Shown here: positions 1 to 13,035 of the stretch, one piece after another
How the letters are laid out: each line of letters opens with the position of its first letter
Numbering within the stretch: the first letter of the stretch is position 1
Source: Rhyacichthys aspro
Lineage: Eukaryota; Chordata; Actinopteri; Gobiiformes; Rhyacichthyidae
NCBI GenBank assembly: GCA_036850595.1
Contig: CM072153.1
Span: 10,620,169-10,684,168 of the forward strand
Direction of reading: 5' to 3'
Length of the DNA: 64,000 nt
The notes under the pieces: generated by a model
Database searches by the model: none
The model's input: only the letters and a program-made list of their open reading frames with translations
What the model was told of the DNA's origin: nothing
Position numbers and translations under genes: made by a program

Positions 1-2348
1 CACTTTATTCAGTAAAAACTAAAATATTTATACAGTCATGATAATTGTTTGATGTTTTCTGGGAATTTTGAGAATAGTCAACAGTGTCTAAGCCCACATG
101 CAGACACAGTGTATCATCTGGGTCAATGCATTTCCAGATGGAGAAACGCAGACACATGCATTAGTGTGTTCGCACACTCTTGAACAAAAAGATCAAACAT
201 TAGTGCATATATAAATGGATTCCCTTTAGCCTCCACAAACAACCTCTGCTCTTCTCTTCGGCCACAGGCAGCTGAAGCAGTCAGGGGCTCAGAACGGGAA
301 CAAAGGCAGCAGCATTACAAGCACAACACATGAAAGGGACTGGGAGCACAAACCTACAAACACGGATTTTGTATAAACCACAAATAAAAAGAAAAAAAAA
401 AGTCTGCACTGCTTCCTTTGTTCAAGTGGAACAGTGCCACTTAGCTGAGCTTTTCTTAGTGAATGACAAGTACATATACAGGTGCATTAAAAGGTATTTT
501 AGAGAATGGACAAATGCCATTTAGAATACTTGAAAAATAAAATCTTGCAATCCACAGTTCTTATTTCAGCAGGTTTAACGTCACTTTTTAAATCAATCAT
601 ATACGACCATAAGTCAAGTCATAAGTCATTCTGTTCCATTTGGATGAGTCAAGCTTGATTTAAACAGTAGATGCATTTAGGGTTGCTCTAATAACTGCGT
701 GCCCTGATGCTTTGTTCTTTTGGGAGGTAGGCACATATTTAATTGTTAGAGCCACCTTTATACATTTCTTTAATAACACTCTTTAGCTTGTGTGAGAGGG
801 GTTAATGTTATTTGTTGCTTTTCGCTCCGTTCGGATTTCCTTCCTGTTCTCCAAACATTCGGTTCATTGACCACAATCTAACACTGATAATGACTATCCA
901 CAAGTGAAAAACCTGGTTTAAAAAAGGAAGGTGGACAGGCAGATTTTTTTGTAGTACATTTTCTGCTGCTCTAGTCTACTAGAAGTTAATTAAATGAGTG
1001 TATTGCACAGACAGACACATGCAAGAAAAACTGCAATTAAAGCCGACCTTAGTCTGAACTAATTATATCTCCATTGGATCCAAAATGGCCTAGACTGCCC
1101 ATTTGTTTCTAACATGACCTCTGTCTGAAGTCGAAAACATTAAGAATACAGACTAAGTGAAGTAAGCAAAATAAGAATATAGCCAGCGGTAGAACGAAAC
1201 TCAAGGACTTCAGGAGCCACGAGAAAATGCAGTTTGTGCTTCGAGTCAGCTTCTAATTGACTGTTTCGCCTGGGGTTTGCTTGGTCTGCTAGATTAAGAT
1301 TGGAACACAGTAAGCTATTCCCACCACTGCGTCAATACAGACAACGACTATGGACCAGCTTATTCCGTACAAGAAATGTAGAAAGTGAATGCAGAAGTAT
1401 CAGATTTCTTTCCTTCACTGTGAAAAAAAGGAGATACATATTTTTTCCCCCAGATCTGTAATAGGCGAAATTGTAATCTGTACTCTGAACTCACCTTTCA
1501 GTCCTCTCTCTGTGTGTTTCACCTGTTTTACATCACTCAAGCTTTCCTGTAACCCCTTATTGTCCTTTTGTCTGTATTCCATTTTGCCCTGTGAGCCTCT
1601 ATTCTTTTGCATCTGATTGAAATCCTGCCTTAACTACATGTACGACGCCGGAGATGACGCTCCACGGGCTTTGGATAAATATTTCTTACAAACCCAAAGG
1701 GACCAGTCTGCCTTTAATTCTGATATACACAAAGCCTTGGCTTCCTACACCGCTGTTTCTCATATCAAACACGCCCATAGTTCGCTGGCAGCAGTAACAC
1801 AAGACATTATTTCTACATTGTCTTTGCTTAAACGAGTGAATATATTCATTTATGCTCCATACAGTTTTCACAAGCGATCCACTTTGCTTTCATAATAAAA
1901 CAATTACCTTGTCTGCCTTTTGAGCCAGCTTTCTTTACCCAGCTTTAACTGTATTAGATTAGCCATTAAACTACTGTAAAGATAGAGCCCTATTAAGTTA
2001 ATGCTAAAAATTACAACAGCATAAATGTTTTCCTAAGCACCAGTTTCATGGTCCATTTGCATGCTCAGAGTGCAAGCTGCGTGTGATTGCAGCTGGAAAG
2101 AATCCGAACTGCTATTACGCTCTGGTAGGCTACTGTGTGAGAAAGACAGAGCTGAGTGGATACAAAGAAGTAAAAGGAGAAGGAAGGGCTCCATGACCAG
2201 CTAAACAGGAGGGGCTTTTAGTGTGAAATCTATCATCTATCGAATAAAGCACGCTAGTTGCCTAATTTCCTTTTAACAGAAACAGCTGTTGACGGATGTG
2301 GAATCTCAAATTTCACTGAAAGACAAACATTGTTCATCTTTCCTCTCG

Positions 2349-2818
2349 AAGGCCAATTCACATCAGGCGCTCCACTGCACGGCAAAAAATATGCCATTGT
2401 TATTTTCTATGTGACTGCCCACTCCGCGCCGGCGCTCGACCCAGCGTCACTCAACGTCGCTGTTCTATTTTGAGGCGCCACTGCGTCTGAAAAGTTCTTG
2501 CCCGTAGGTTCTTCTTCCACAATCCTGCCATTTATCTAACTGTTTTTTTCTCTGCTCTTTTCCACATCTTCCAAATTTTTAAATCCCTTTCAGTCGGGCT
2601 AATGTTGTTATTATTTTAGAACGTTTTTAAAAACAGCTATACTTACCCATTGTTGTCCCGCGCAGTTCGAAATGGTGCTTTTTACGCAAAACAAAACAAA
2701 AAACAAAAAACACACACACATAGACGTCCCGTGACGCTGCGCTGTCGGTGTGAAATGATGAAAGTGCGGCGTGTCAACTGAAATGCTGCACAGCGGCGCG
2801 CCCGGTGTGAATTGGTCT
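2349..2818. mobile_element. CpG-rich short element with terminal inverted repeats (non-autonomous DNA transposon)
   Basis: The left end (from about 2351) reads gccaattcacatcaggcgct. The right end, reverse-complemented from about 2817, reads accaattcacaccgggcgcg. The two agree over about 30 bases, with differences mainly of the C/T and G/A type expected from CpG decay. Interior CpGs are dense (2420-2480 and 2725-2800) compared with the AT-rich surroundings. There is no transposase. No clear target duplication is visible, so the superfamily is not assigned. Confidence 0.65.
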
Positions 2819-2876
2819 TAACCAGTGTTTGGTGTTTTCTGATGTATTCCTATGTTTTATACATGGTTCTTCATCT

Positions 2877-3236
2877 GACTTGGTCTCACATTGCCATGGA
2901 GTTGGTCTTGACTTGGTCTCACAGTGCTGTAGTCTTGGTCTTGACTTGGTCTCACAGTGCTGTAGTCTTGGTCTTGAACAGGCTGTTGTCTTGGTTTTTG
3001 TTTTGTTTGGTTGTTTTTTTGGGTTTTTTTTTTTTTTTTTTTTTTTTTGGTCTTGACTTGGTCTCACAGTGCTGTAGTCTTGGTCTTGACTTGGTCTCAC
3101 AGTGCTGTAGTCTTGGTCTTGACTTGGTCTCACAGTGCTGTAGTCTTGGTCTTGACTTGGTCTCACAGTGCTGTAGTCTTGGTCTTGACTTGGTCTTACA
3201 ATGCTATGGTCTCGGTCTTGACTGGGTCTTGATTCC
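2877..3236 (+). repeat. 33-bp minisatellite interrupted by a poly-T tract
   Basis: The unit begins ggtcttgacttggtctcaca and is 33 bp. Copies start at 2904, 2937, 2970 (truncated), 3049, 3082, 3115, 3148 and 3181 (diverged), with degenerate ends at 2877 and 3214. T- and TG-rich sequence (about 2996-3048, mostly pure T from 3023) splits the array. The four copies from 3049 are almost identical, indicating recent expansion. Because 33 is a multiple of three, long open frames appear on both strands with an 11-residue period; they are not genes. Confidence 0.95.
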
Positions 3237-3559
3237 TTTAGTGGTGATTTGTGTTGATACTCTGATCTACCAGAGCTTTGAACCAAAGGGGTGTGACATT
3301 AGTCCAGTTTTAGAACCAAAACAATAGCCATGTTTTGATCTGATTTTAGTCCTAAATGATGAACATCAGATCTCCAATCAAACAACTATCAGTTATTAAA
3401 ATATGTATTTTGAACCTTTTCAGTTTGAAAAAAGTCACATACAGCTTTTTGACTCTTATGTTTGCCATTTTGGTTTTCATCCCTCATTATCATCCAGGTC
3501 ACAGCTCTGAACATATGCCCAGATAATACACTCATTGTACATATTTATATATTTGTGTG

Positions 3560-3720
3560 TTTTTCCTGGCGATATCTATTGTCCTTCCTGGGAGTGGATC
3601 CCTCCTTCTGTGGTTCTCCCTGAGGTTTCTCCTTTTTTTTTTTTTTTCCCCATATCTGTTTTTTTTTGTTTTGTTTTGTTTAGTTTTTCCTAACACTGAT
3701 GGAGAGGAAGGCAACTGCTG
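3560..3720 (+). repeat. dispersed repeat, copy 1 (ctgtggttctccctgaggtt family)
   Basis: It contains ctgtggttctccctgaggtt, a T-rich run, then agtttttcctaacactgatg. The same ordered words recur at 31430-31550 (ccgtggttctccctgaggtt, then gagtttttccttaccctgat). This looks like a common teleost interspersed repeat whose family name I cannot assign. The T-rich stretches at 3631-3650 and 3660-3682 are part of it. Confidence 0.6.
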
Positions 3721-3935
3721 TTGTGAGGCCATACAAAAATGTATTTCTTGTCAAAGAATTCCTGTGACCTTGTGATAGATTAGTTATGCAGCAGTTCTTC
3801 AGTAGCAGTCTTAAATGATGTTTAATCATAGTTTACGAAGAGCTTAATTCCGTGTGACAGTGGCAAATGTGTCCTTGTGGCTTCTCCCCCACTGCAGGCT
3901 TTCTGTTAATAATTAACATGTTTGATATTTAATTT

Positions 3936-3961
3936 CAATTTTTTTTTTTTTTTTTTTTTTT
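3936..3961 (+). repeat. poly-T tract
   Basis: A homopolymer of roughly 23 T lies here in AT-rich sequence with no recognisable retroelement body next to it. Confidence 0.9.
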
Positions 3962-4140
3962 ATGAGAATGGCTTAGACGTTATATTGAGAGTAGTAAACA
4001 TGCAACTTGTCGACCATGCTGCACAAGAAAACTGACAAAAAATAGAACAATTAAAAGACATATTACTCCAGGCCTGCTTGATTGAGTAACAAAACAGAAA
4101 TGACTGATAAAATTTTGACTTAAAAAAAAAAAATTACTTA

Positions 4141-4200
4141 ATAGCAACATTTAAAAATAACTAAAATAAATAAATTAATAAATTAATTAATTAATAAATG
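4141..4200. repeat. AT-only low-complexity tract (taaat/ttaat type)
   Basis: Simple sequence built from aataaataaattaat-like words, preceded by a run of A at about 4121-4132. Confidence 0.85.
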
Positions 4201-6199
4201 CACCATTTAGGAGTATTTTTGTTTCTGTTCATTTAATGAATGATTAAATTAAAACACTTGCTACGAGAGATTCACAAGTGCTGTACTTTCTAATGAGAAC
4301 TGTGATGTAACTAATTTAGCTCATTTAACTTTAATAACTTGTTGCTTTTGTGGCCTCTCAGTGCTCCTTTGTTGGCACGCAATTCCTGCGATTTAATGGA
4401 GGAATAGAATATTTATCAAAAAATAAATAAATAATGTATCCACCAAAGGCTTTAGATTTTCTTTCTTCATTATGGAGGCAGCTGATAAGAGCACAACCAA
4501 AGGGAGAAAAAGAACTGTGCATAGAAATGGGCCAAGTTAATATAAAACTTGACACTTTTTAAATTAGAAACATATGAGATCAGCTAAAGCTTACCACATA
4601 CAAATACAAAAATATCTGCCTTTTGCAAGTAAAAGGTTGCCCAGTTTTCATGGCTCTGATGCGATAAAAAGGCAAACACCATCCAGTGAGGTCAGAGCAA
4701 GTGTGGCTGATGCATGGCTGTTAACAGTCCTTTTGCTGTCTAGACTCAAAATATGGATGCAAAAATGAGTGTGTAAAAGAAGCTGCTCTGGGTGTGCTGG
4801 CTTAAGTTATATAATATTTCACCTGCAACAAAAGTAAAGTTTGTCTATAACCTTGCACAAAATAACACTCTTAAAATGCTCTTTGTGCAATTGTTTTGGA
4901 ATTTAGTTCTCAGACAAAACAATCAATGAAAACAGTAATTTGGAGACTGCAGTAACACAGTAACAAGTTCGCTTTTTAGACAGACTCAAAAATGTGTGTT
5001 AATGTTAAAGACGATAAAACTTTCCTTTTGAGTATGGGCAACACCAGAAAGTGACATCCACTCAGCAGTTTTCACAAATGAGAGACTACAAGCATCCATT
5101 TTATGTCTGCATCTGTAAAAGACCTTACATTCAGATGATACTATCTATGATAAACCATGCTTGTGGTGTCTATGTGGCAGTCACTATTAGAAAAAGGACC
5201 TCTTGGGAGTCCTGCTGTCATAATGTTGCCATAATACAAGACTTCCAAATCTCAATCAGTGTTTAACGATTGAGTGAACAGTCAATGCTATGCTGAGCAA
5301 GCCAAAGCTATTATAAGTAGACACCTAAAGTGGTTCTGAGACAATATGAGAAATGGGTTGATGGATTACCTATTCATGTGGCAGCTTGATGTCTTGAGAC
5401 AAAGATGGAACCATGAATGAGCTAAATGGAGATTACTAGTACATTAAACTATTTCTAGTCTGAAGTCATACCCACACATATAAAGAGAACTGAAAGTAAA
5501 ACTAATATGATGATGAAAAATCAATGTGTGAGATGTAGCTTTCTATCTAGTAATCCAAGAAAAACGTCTCCTGAAACAATAATTTTTGTACTCTTAATGA
5601 CTCCCTTATAAAGAGATGAATATAAAGTTAGTAATGATAATACGAATTCATATAGAATGAGTTATTGGGAGACAGGAAAAAACTTGTCCTTTGGCTGTAG
5701 CATAGTGTCAATAGAAATGGGAGAAGTCAGGCGCTAAATGACTCATTATGACGTCCACGCATGACATCCCGCATTAGCATAACGGATCATGCCTGAGCTG
5801 CCCTTGACGGCGAGAGGGAGAATGTGTATGTTTGCTTGTCAGAATTAAGAATAGGCAGCACACTTCTGACATCGAGCAAAGCCATTAGCAAACAGTTACA
5901 AACCACTATAATCATAACACCATCGAATCAATCTCTGGAAACAATGTTTGTGCTGCTAGTGATTCTTTCCATCTGTTTTCATTAAAATGAAAATGAGACA
6001 GTTCATCCATCTTTCTGCCAAAGTGATATGCTTGTGTCTAGGGAACAAGGATCATGAAGGCATTCGTTGCTTAATATCTATTTAAATGACTTTGTCCATG
6101 GCATGTATATTTAGAATTTAGAAAAATTAATATAAGTCAGGTCAGGGCACTTTACATGTCTTATGAATTTAGAAAAACATGTTGGTTCTGCTTATAATT

Positions 6200-6289
6200 C
6201 AGTGCCATCTGAAACATTTAAGTGTGACAAATGTGCAAAAAAAAAAAAAAAGAAATCAGGAAGGGGGCAACTACTTTTTCAAGGCACTG
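6200..6289. mobile_element. solo terminus of the Tc1-like element family
   Basis: The sequence contains gtgtgacaaatgtgcaaaa, then an A run, then atcaggaagggggcaacta and ends ttcaaggcactg followed by ta. The words gtgtgacaaatgt, atcaggaagggggcaa and the ggca terminus match the right end of the element at 33904-34929. The flanking TA fits Tc1/mariner insertion. No matching left end was found nearby, so this is a truncated copy. Confidence 0.7.
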
Positions 6290-6664
6290 TATATTGCTGC
6301 TGTACCTGCAACAGTGCAATTAACCATCCACTGCTGTTTATCCTCTCTTCTGTAATACACTACAGATAGACCACTGGCCATAGTTTATCATCACCAGGAA
6401 AGGACTCTTTGATGCATCTTCTGTAGGAGAATGCTTCTTGTAGCTGTCCATATTTCCTGGTTAAATTTGCGATATGTATTTTTGTTCAGTTTAACACAAA
6501 GTTAAAGGAGAGAGTATGTACAGTAAAACTAATCAGACAGTCTCGTGTAAAAGAAAACAACAAAAACAAAAAACAAAACAGATGTGGTCTCGTGCTGTAT
6601 TTGAGGATGCTGCTGAAGTATTTACTGTATGAAAAACAATATCATGAGGCTCAAACTAGTGTTG

Positions 6665-6860
6665 TAGTCAAGGCTACATTGACCAAGACCAAGTTATGTC
6701 TGAGACCAGATTGAAGATACAATGATGAATGATGAAGCTTTCATCCAATCATAAGAATGAATCCACTTGACAAGACTGAGTTAAAATAAAGTGAGAACAA
6801 GACAAGACCAAGATAAAATAGTATTAGACTGGTCTCAAGACCAAGATTGGACCAAACCCA
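6665..6860 (-). repeat. diverged relatives of the ggtcttgacttggtct minisatellite words
   Basis: Words such as gaccaagaccaag, gtctgagaccag, acaagaccaagat and ggtctcaagaccaagatt resemble the reverse complement of the 33-bp unit at 2877-3236, but spacing is irregular. This is probably a degraded array or a related simple-sequence derivative. Confidence 0.35.
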
Positions 6861-7849
6861 CTTACATAACAATCAGATCAGAACAGTGGGGACAGGGTGA
6901 CTTGACTCACATAGTCTGGATATTTTGTCTGGGAAAGTCCTTGGGATTCCTAGTGGTTAGAAGACACTAGGCATCATCATACAGTGAAACACACACAAAC
7001 AGCTACCTGGGATCATTTTGCTGATGCACAATGGAGATGAGAAATACTGGGGAGAAAGATTAAAGGATGCACCAGTGCATACCCTGGAGCAAGGATGTGC
7101 TGCTTTGATAGTATGAGCCAGAGCGTGTGCTCACAATAAATATTAAAGAAATTTTGAAGGCATAGCTTCATAGAAAGTCAAGCTAAGGTTCACTGACTGA
7201 CATTTTACTAAGAATACCATTTGAACACATGTTTGATTTTCTCCGATGCTTCAGGCATTTTACTCATATAGTTCATGGACAACAGGGTTCATTCACATTG
7301 TGAGAGATATGAGATTGGGTTGTTGTTATTCGTGAGAAACTGGTTCCAAACATCAAAGTGAGCTCATATCACCTGAGGCGAGCTCTAAAATGTCTCTTTG
7401 TTTTAGGTACATTGAATTTATAGCACAGATGAGAGCACTGCATTTACACAGCGTTAGATCAATAGAACATTTACACTGTACCGAAAGAAGTGCAACAGCA
7501 CTGATGATAAATTATTATCACATTATGTTTAATCAAAGTTTAGCTACATTGACTTAAAATACAAACATCTAATCTAAATTAATCAGATCTGTTCCATAAT
7601 TGAAGACTAATCTGAGTTTAGTGAAGCGTTGGATGCAAACTGAAATTTAATGACTTTAATCAATATGGAGATACTGGCTTATCTAGGTACAAACATTAAA
7701 TACATTTACACGCTCCAAAGACCAACGGAAAGATGGAAATATGACACAGAAGTCTGTTTTCCTATACATTGTTTTTTTGGTTTTTTTGCCTAGCTACTTG
7801 GCATATTTTAGCTCTAATAAAAAAATGAATATAAACTGGAGAGGGGGGA

Positions 7850-8340
7850 TGAAGAGCAAAAGAAGAGCAGTGGAGGTACAGCATAGAAGTGGAAGAGTAG
7901 TCATAGACCAACAGAAGTTAAGGAACAACAGACGAGGGGCGGAGGAGTGTAGAAATGGAGGAGCGGTGGAAGAACAACAGTTAAGCAGCAGAGGAGCAGC
8001 AGAGAAGAGCGGCAGGGGCATGGCATAGGTGCAGCAGGGGCACGAAAGAGGAGCAGTATTGGTGCGGCAGGTGCACGGCATTTGCACCGCTAGTGGAATT
8101 TGCGCTGCAGGGGCGTGGCATATGCACGAAGGAAGAGTGGCATAGGCGTGGTATAGGCGTGGCATAAGCATGGCATGGGTGTGGCATGGGCATGGCAGAG
8201 GTGTGGCATAGGTGTGCCATAGGCGTAGCAGGCGCAGGGCCATGGCAGGGGCAGGTCAGGGGCGTGGCAGGAGCGTGACAGCCGCACAGCATAAAGGGGC
8301 AGGGGAGAAGTGGTGGAGCAGTGGAGGAGCAGCGGAGGAT
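7850..8340. repeat. GC- and purine-rich compound minisatellite with an 11-bp core
   Basis: From 8137 to about 8235 the unit is 11 bp, gtggcataggc with variants (gtggtataggc, gtggcataagc, atggcatgggt, gtggcatgggc, and so on). Flanks on both sides are looser purine-rich ggaggagcagc-like repeats, back to about 7850 and on to about 8340. The block is strikingly more GC-rich than its neighbours. Overlapping open frames on both strands (His/Pro/Cys-rich on the minus strand) arise from the repeat and are not genes. Confidence 0.88.
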
Positions 8341-9654
8341 CGTTGGAGATCCTTTAGCTTGAAACTTTGCAGTCTGCATCAAAATTCACTGTGATCCAAT
8401 GTAAACAATACAGTGTCTAAGCTAATGGGCTGAACACTAAGAGAACAAATTGTGTGCTGTGGAAGAAGACTAGTGTGTGTGCTCCTGGTTATTTAGCAAA
8501 TGTATGACTTGTAAGTGACAATCAGGTATGTGGCATGAGTTAGAACATTGATGTCAGCCACTGTGGCACGTATCAGCAGGATGAAGGATAGTCATGTCTG
8601 CCAGCAGTAACGAGCATGCATGATATGCACAGGAACTATTGCAATCTAAGACAAAGAGTTACTTTGTTACTCTGCATGTCTTCCACAACCATCAGTGCAA
8701 TCGCCATTCTACATGACTCTGCCACATACTATACATATCTTACACAAAAAAATGTTTATAGAAGGATAAATTATTTGAGATTATTTGCGCCCAGTTTTTT
8801 GCCATTGTACACAATACCACACTTATAATATTTATTTTGCCTTAGCCCTATTTCATAAGAAATGAATATCTAAAAACTTCATATTTAGAGCTAAAAATGT
8901 CAACAGAGCTTCAAAACACCTTTCTTTGGCATTACTTTTCTCCAACACCAAGACAAAATGAACGGACATGACTTGTGCACTGTAAAAAATGAAATGAAGG
9001 TAATAAAAACTGCACTAACAGCAGGAGCCGGCCATCAAACAATTACACACAAATTAATGGACAAATAAACAACATGATCAATCAATAAATCCATTAAGTG
9101 GTCTGGTCTCATGGGAAGCTTTTGGAGCGTGTTACATTACTGACCCAGCAACTCCTTCAAAAGACAGTTGCTAACAAAGCTAATTGGTTTTTTAGCTGAC
9201 ATCTCCAATTAATGCAAGGATTGAAAATCAATTTGGCAGATGGCTTCTTCACTGTTAAATTACACTTTTATATCCTCTCCACTTCTGAGGCTTAAACTGC
9301 TTGGCACACGGTGCACGTCATGATGCCCAAGCCCCAAAGCTAATTCACATTCACCTCGTCAGCTGTTTAAGTCAATCTGACAATAATGGACATAAACCAT
9401 GCTCATACCAATGTCACTATCACAGCCGCACTTCGTAATAGCCTTTTCAGACGCAAACTTTTAATTTATCTGCAAAGAAGGGCCTCTTTCAGACAATGTG
9501 GTGACAGTGTTTGTTACTGATCTTCAGTCACAACGGAAAAAAAAAGAGTAGGAAGTGATCTATCACGATAATTATTCCCGCTTTACTTTCTGCTTTTAGC
9601 CCTTAATGTTTGAATAACCTTATATATCTTCTAACCCTGTGCTACAGTTAGTTT

Positions 9655-10035
9655 TTGGCAAGATTTGGGAGTTTCCAAACTCGTGTAAATCCATCTTGTA
9701 TCGCGCCAAGCAAACTGCGTGGGCTCACCGAGCTCTTGTGACCAATGACGTTGCAGCACTAACAGGAAGAGGCAGGTTTTTAATTTGATGAAAGATACTC
9801 GCACCCTCTTCTTCTCTTTGTTATAAACATGGCTACACCAAAAGACGTTAGCGTTGATGCTGCTAACCAGTTTTATCAGAAGTAGAGAGTATTTCTTCAT
9901 TGAAAGAAGAGTAAAGACTGGCAAGTCATGTGAATTGTTGCTATGATTTGCAAACGCTTTCAATGGGAGCCTTCCCAGATGGTACTGTGAAACAGACTAT
10001 GGTCTGTGGAGCAGTTCAATCTGGCAGAGTCAGGC
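9655..10035 (+). mobile_element. dispersed roughly 0.4-kb element, copy 1 (plus orientation)
   Basis: It starts near agatttgggagtttccaaac and ends near atctggcagagtcaggcta. Shared words with the inverted copy at 62483-62890 include gtaaatccatcttgtatcgc, atcagaagtagagagtattt, gggagccttcccagatggta and the terminal ggcagagtcagg. The two copies differ by indels (for example a piece around 9741-9760 here, and a longer middle section in the other). No coding capacity is evident; it is probably a non-autonomous transposon whose family I cannot name. Confidence 0.75.
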
Positions 10036-12960
10036 TATAAATCTTCTATTGAAGAAATTTCTATAAGCATATGTAAGTAAAAACAAACTTGTAAGAACAG
10101 ACTTGGCCCATGAACAGAAGTGATTTGTGGAGAGCTGAGAATTCCATTAAAACTCATTTGAGAAAAAGCGCTTAAAGAAATGGCTCACATACTTCATGGT
10201 CACTGCAGTCACTCAGTCAGTCAGTCTCATCAATAAAGACTAGATGTGACTTGATTGTGGATGTCTTGGCACAAAGAAAGCTTTAAATAATAAAAGAAAT
10301 GTAAAAAAATATTGAACCCTACAAAATAAAGATAATCCACATGACTACATATACCATCCACTATGTTATGTTAAAAGTAATAAAAATCTTGTAACTACTA
10401 GACTGTATTAATGTATATTCAAAGTATGTAAGGGCTTTTATGGTGCGATCCCAGACTTTATGTAATAGTATAATTTCAAGTGTATAAAAGTCTGTTTCAG
10501 AAAACTAAATATTTTAGTGATTAAAGTGCCCCTACTCTGGTAGGTCAATAAAACAACAAAACAAAAAGCAAAGTATTTCAATATAAAGGAACAAGTAAAG
10601 TCAAAGTACTTCCCTTCTCCCTTTTCCCTTCTCAAAAAGAGACATTTTGGCATGTTGAAGAGCTATTCTGTGCCGCAGGTCAGACTGCTAGAGCAGCAGC
10701 CCACTCAGAGTCAGACATGCTTCTGAAACATCAGCAGCTCTTCTGGGCTAGCCCAAGGGGCTTCCATCTTAGATGGAATGTGTAATCCCTCCAGCACGAA
10801 CCAGATCCACCAAGGGATCTCCTCTCTGGTCTCTGCGGATGTGTCCGGAATAGCTCACTAAAGAAATGTCCACAAGGCAATCTTCAACTGATGGATATAA
10901 GCTCCACTGGATAAAAGCATGTCATGAAAGCACTTTCCTAGGTCTGATCTTGTAGCTAAACCTCATTTTGAGAAGCAGAACATCTGTATCCGCCTTAGGT
11001 TCTTCTTTAATATGTCATGACCAATCTGTTTGCATTTCAGGAGTAATTTTAGCAAAGACTTTCCAATTATAAAATAATATTACATTAAACAGGTGACATA
11101 AACAGCTGATTGTAATGATTTGCTACCAGTGTTCAAGCAAACATGTGTATTAGAGATCAACAAATTATTCCACATACATACCCAATATTCTGAAAGGACA
11201 AAATATCAGAACTGGGCTCTGTAAACAAATTTTGACAATTCATTCATGGTTGCAACAATTGTTGTGACCAGTGATCATTTGTTATAATAATACTTAAAGG
11301 TGCAGTACTATATAGTCCAAGTTGTTTCACCCTATTGTTTAGCTGGAGAGAAACAGAAGTTCATAAAACTTGACTTTTCTGTTTTTGCGACACCAAATGT
11401 ATCACTGACATTGCAATAGTGTCTTAGGTTATAATCAGATATAAACAGATGACTGCTTAACTTTTCTGGCCCGCAAGTCAATGTCCGATAAGACTGAGCT
11501 GATTAAGCAGCAGAAACTATTAAAGATACATGCTATCAGAGTTGGTGTGAGAGGGTTTTTAGAGACAGCTGCCTGCTAATTTTGGAAATGAAGCTGATTC
11601 AGCAGTGTGGGTGTTTAAACAAGATAGTTCGACACTAGGGATTACTAAATATGCTCCAGCATGGTGCATATCTAGTATTCAAGCCCATTCACATTTGCTT
11701 GGTGTAACAAAAACAAAAAACAAAAAGTATGTGAATCAGAATGTTGTCTGCACCAAAGTCTGCATAGTGTAACACTGTACAGTTTTAACAGAGATGATGA
11801 ATATTAATAGAGATTTCACAATTGCATTTTAGATTTGGAATAACAAATGGGTTTAGGTTCAGTCCACAAAGTGAAATCACCATAAAACAGTCTTGGGAAA
11901 ATATCTAATTGGACAGAAAAGTCCAATTTGCCCTTAAAGTTATAATTAGCTTTTTGCACTTGCATTGCCAGTACTATGTTCGGAAAAAAAGTTGCTAGTG
12001 CTTTGTGAAACATTTGAATGACATGCAAAAATAAGTATAGAGAAAAAACTGTGGCAAACACAACAGTTAACTTCAAGAAGAAAATTGCATAATCCATTGC
12101 AATCCACCAGTTATTTAAAGATGAAAAACTTCATCTATTTAAAGTAGAGGTAAATGCCTATCATCATGTAAATTATCATCTCCTCCATTATTATTGAGTA
12201 TGTCATGATGTCTGGCTGAGAAAAACGCAGGTTGCCACTAATTGCATGCTCTAACAGGAATATAATACTGTCATGTGTCAGCCAATGAGATAACGGATGC
12301 TTGAGTAAGTGTGAAGAAGATAATCGCTCCCCATCAAGTTGCTCTCCGTTCTCTCAGAGTAAACAGCACTTTGAGCCACAAGTGGGCTTGAGTTGGAACT
12401 AAATGGTGTTCCGGCTGTAAATAATCACCTTCACTGACCAACATGCAAAGTGCCAAGAGTTCGACATGTAATTACTGTATATACGTGTCATTCTGTATAA
12501 CCATAGTGCAAGTGTTATAGGATCAAATACAATGTGTGACAGTCAGGCCATTCAACTAAGGTCACTTTATTAAAGCATTCAGCGGTTGTATTTTCTTTCA
12601 AATAAAAGTTTATTTTTCAAGCTCTGCAGGAACATTTGTTATGGAGAAAGGCTCGAGTATATATAAGTGTTTGCTAAAGAAAGATTTGCTTTGTGCAGAA
12701 GAAAATGAAAAAAAAAAATGAAGAAAATGTCATAATGCACAAAAGAAATGACTTATATGTTCTTGTAGCTGTGCCTTTTAAACAGTGGTTGATTCGGTGC
12801 ATTTAGTTTTAGAGAATGCCTTTTATTTTAGGTAGTTCCTCAAGGCACAATATATCACAGCTTTGCCATAGTCCATTCAATTTAATCTTTATGTTCAAAG
12901 CTCTAAACTATTTTTGACAGACTGAAGGTACTTTAAGTTGATGAGACATAAAGCACATCA

Positions 12961-13035
12961 AAATCAGAATCCGAATCAACTTGACAGTCCTAAAGGGAAA
13001 TTTGTCTTGGGCTAAATTGCAATGCAGCTGCAAAA
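12961..13035 (+). repeat. possible fish interspersed repeat tail
   Basis: The words aatcagaatccgaatcaact and aagggaaatttgtcttgggc resemble the tail of a repeat widely scattered in fish genomes. This is recognition from memory only, and no second copy was found in the window. Confidence 0.35.

Noticed and set aside
1..20. Minus-strand AATAAA-type hexamer at 4-9 as the end of a gene's 3' UTR
   Set aside because: The hexamer is present (tttatt on plus), but nothing around it identifies a transcript, and the hexamer is frequent in AT-rich DNA.
2774..3327. Open frames of about 170 codons on both strands
   Set aside because: They run through a 33-bp tandem repeat (a multiple of three) and a homopolymer, which keeps several frames open at once. 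The protein would be pure 11-residue repeats.
7741..8394. Overlapping frames of 60-149 codons on both strands, some His/Pro/Cys-rich
   Set aside because: All derive from the 11-bp and purine-rich minisatellite. There are no splice sites or domain features, and opposite-strand frames are equally open.
10680..10930. Possible LINE fragment (words like cctctctggtctctgcggat)
   Set aside because: Only a loose resemblance from memory; no reverse transcriptase motif and no second copy in the window.
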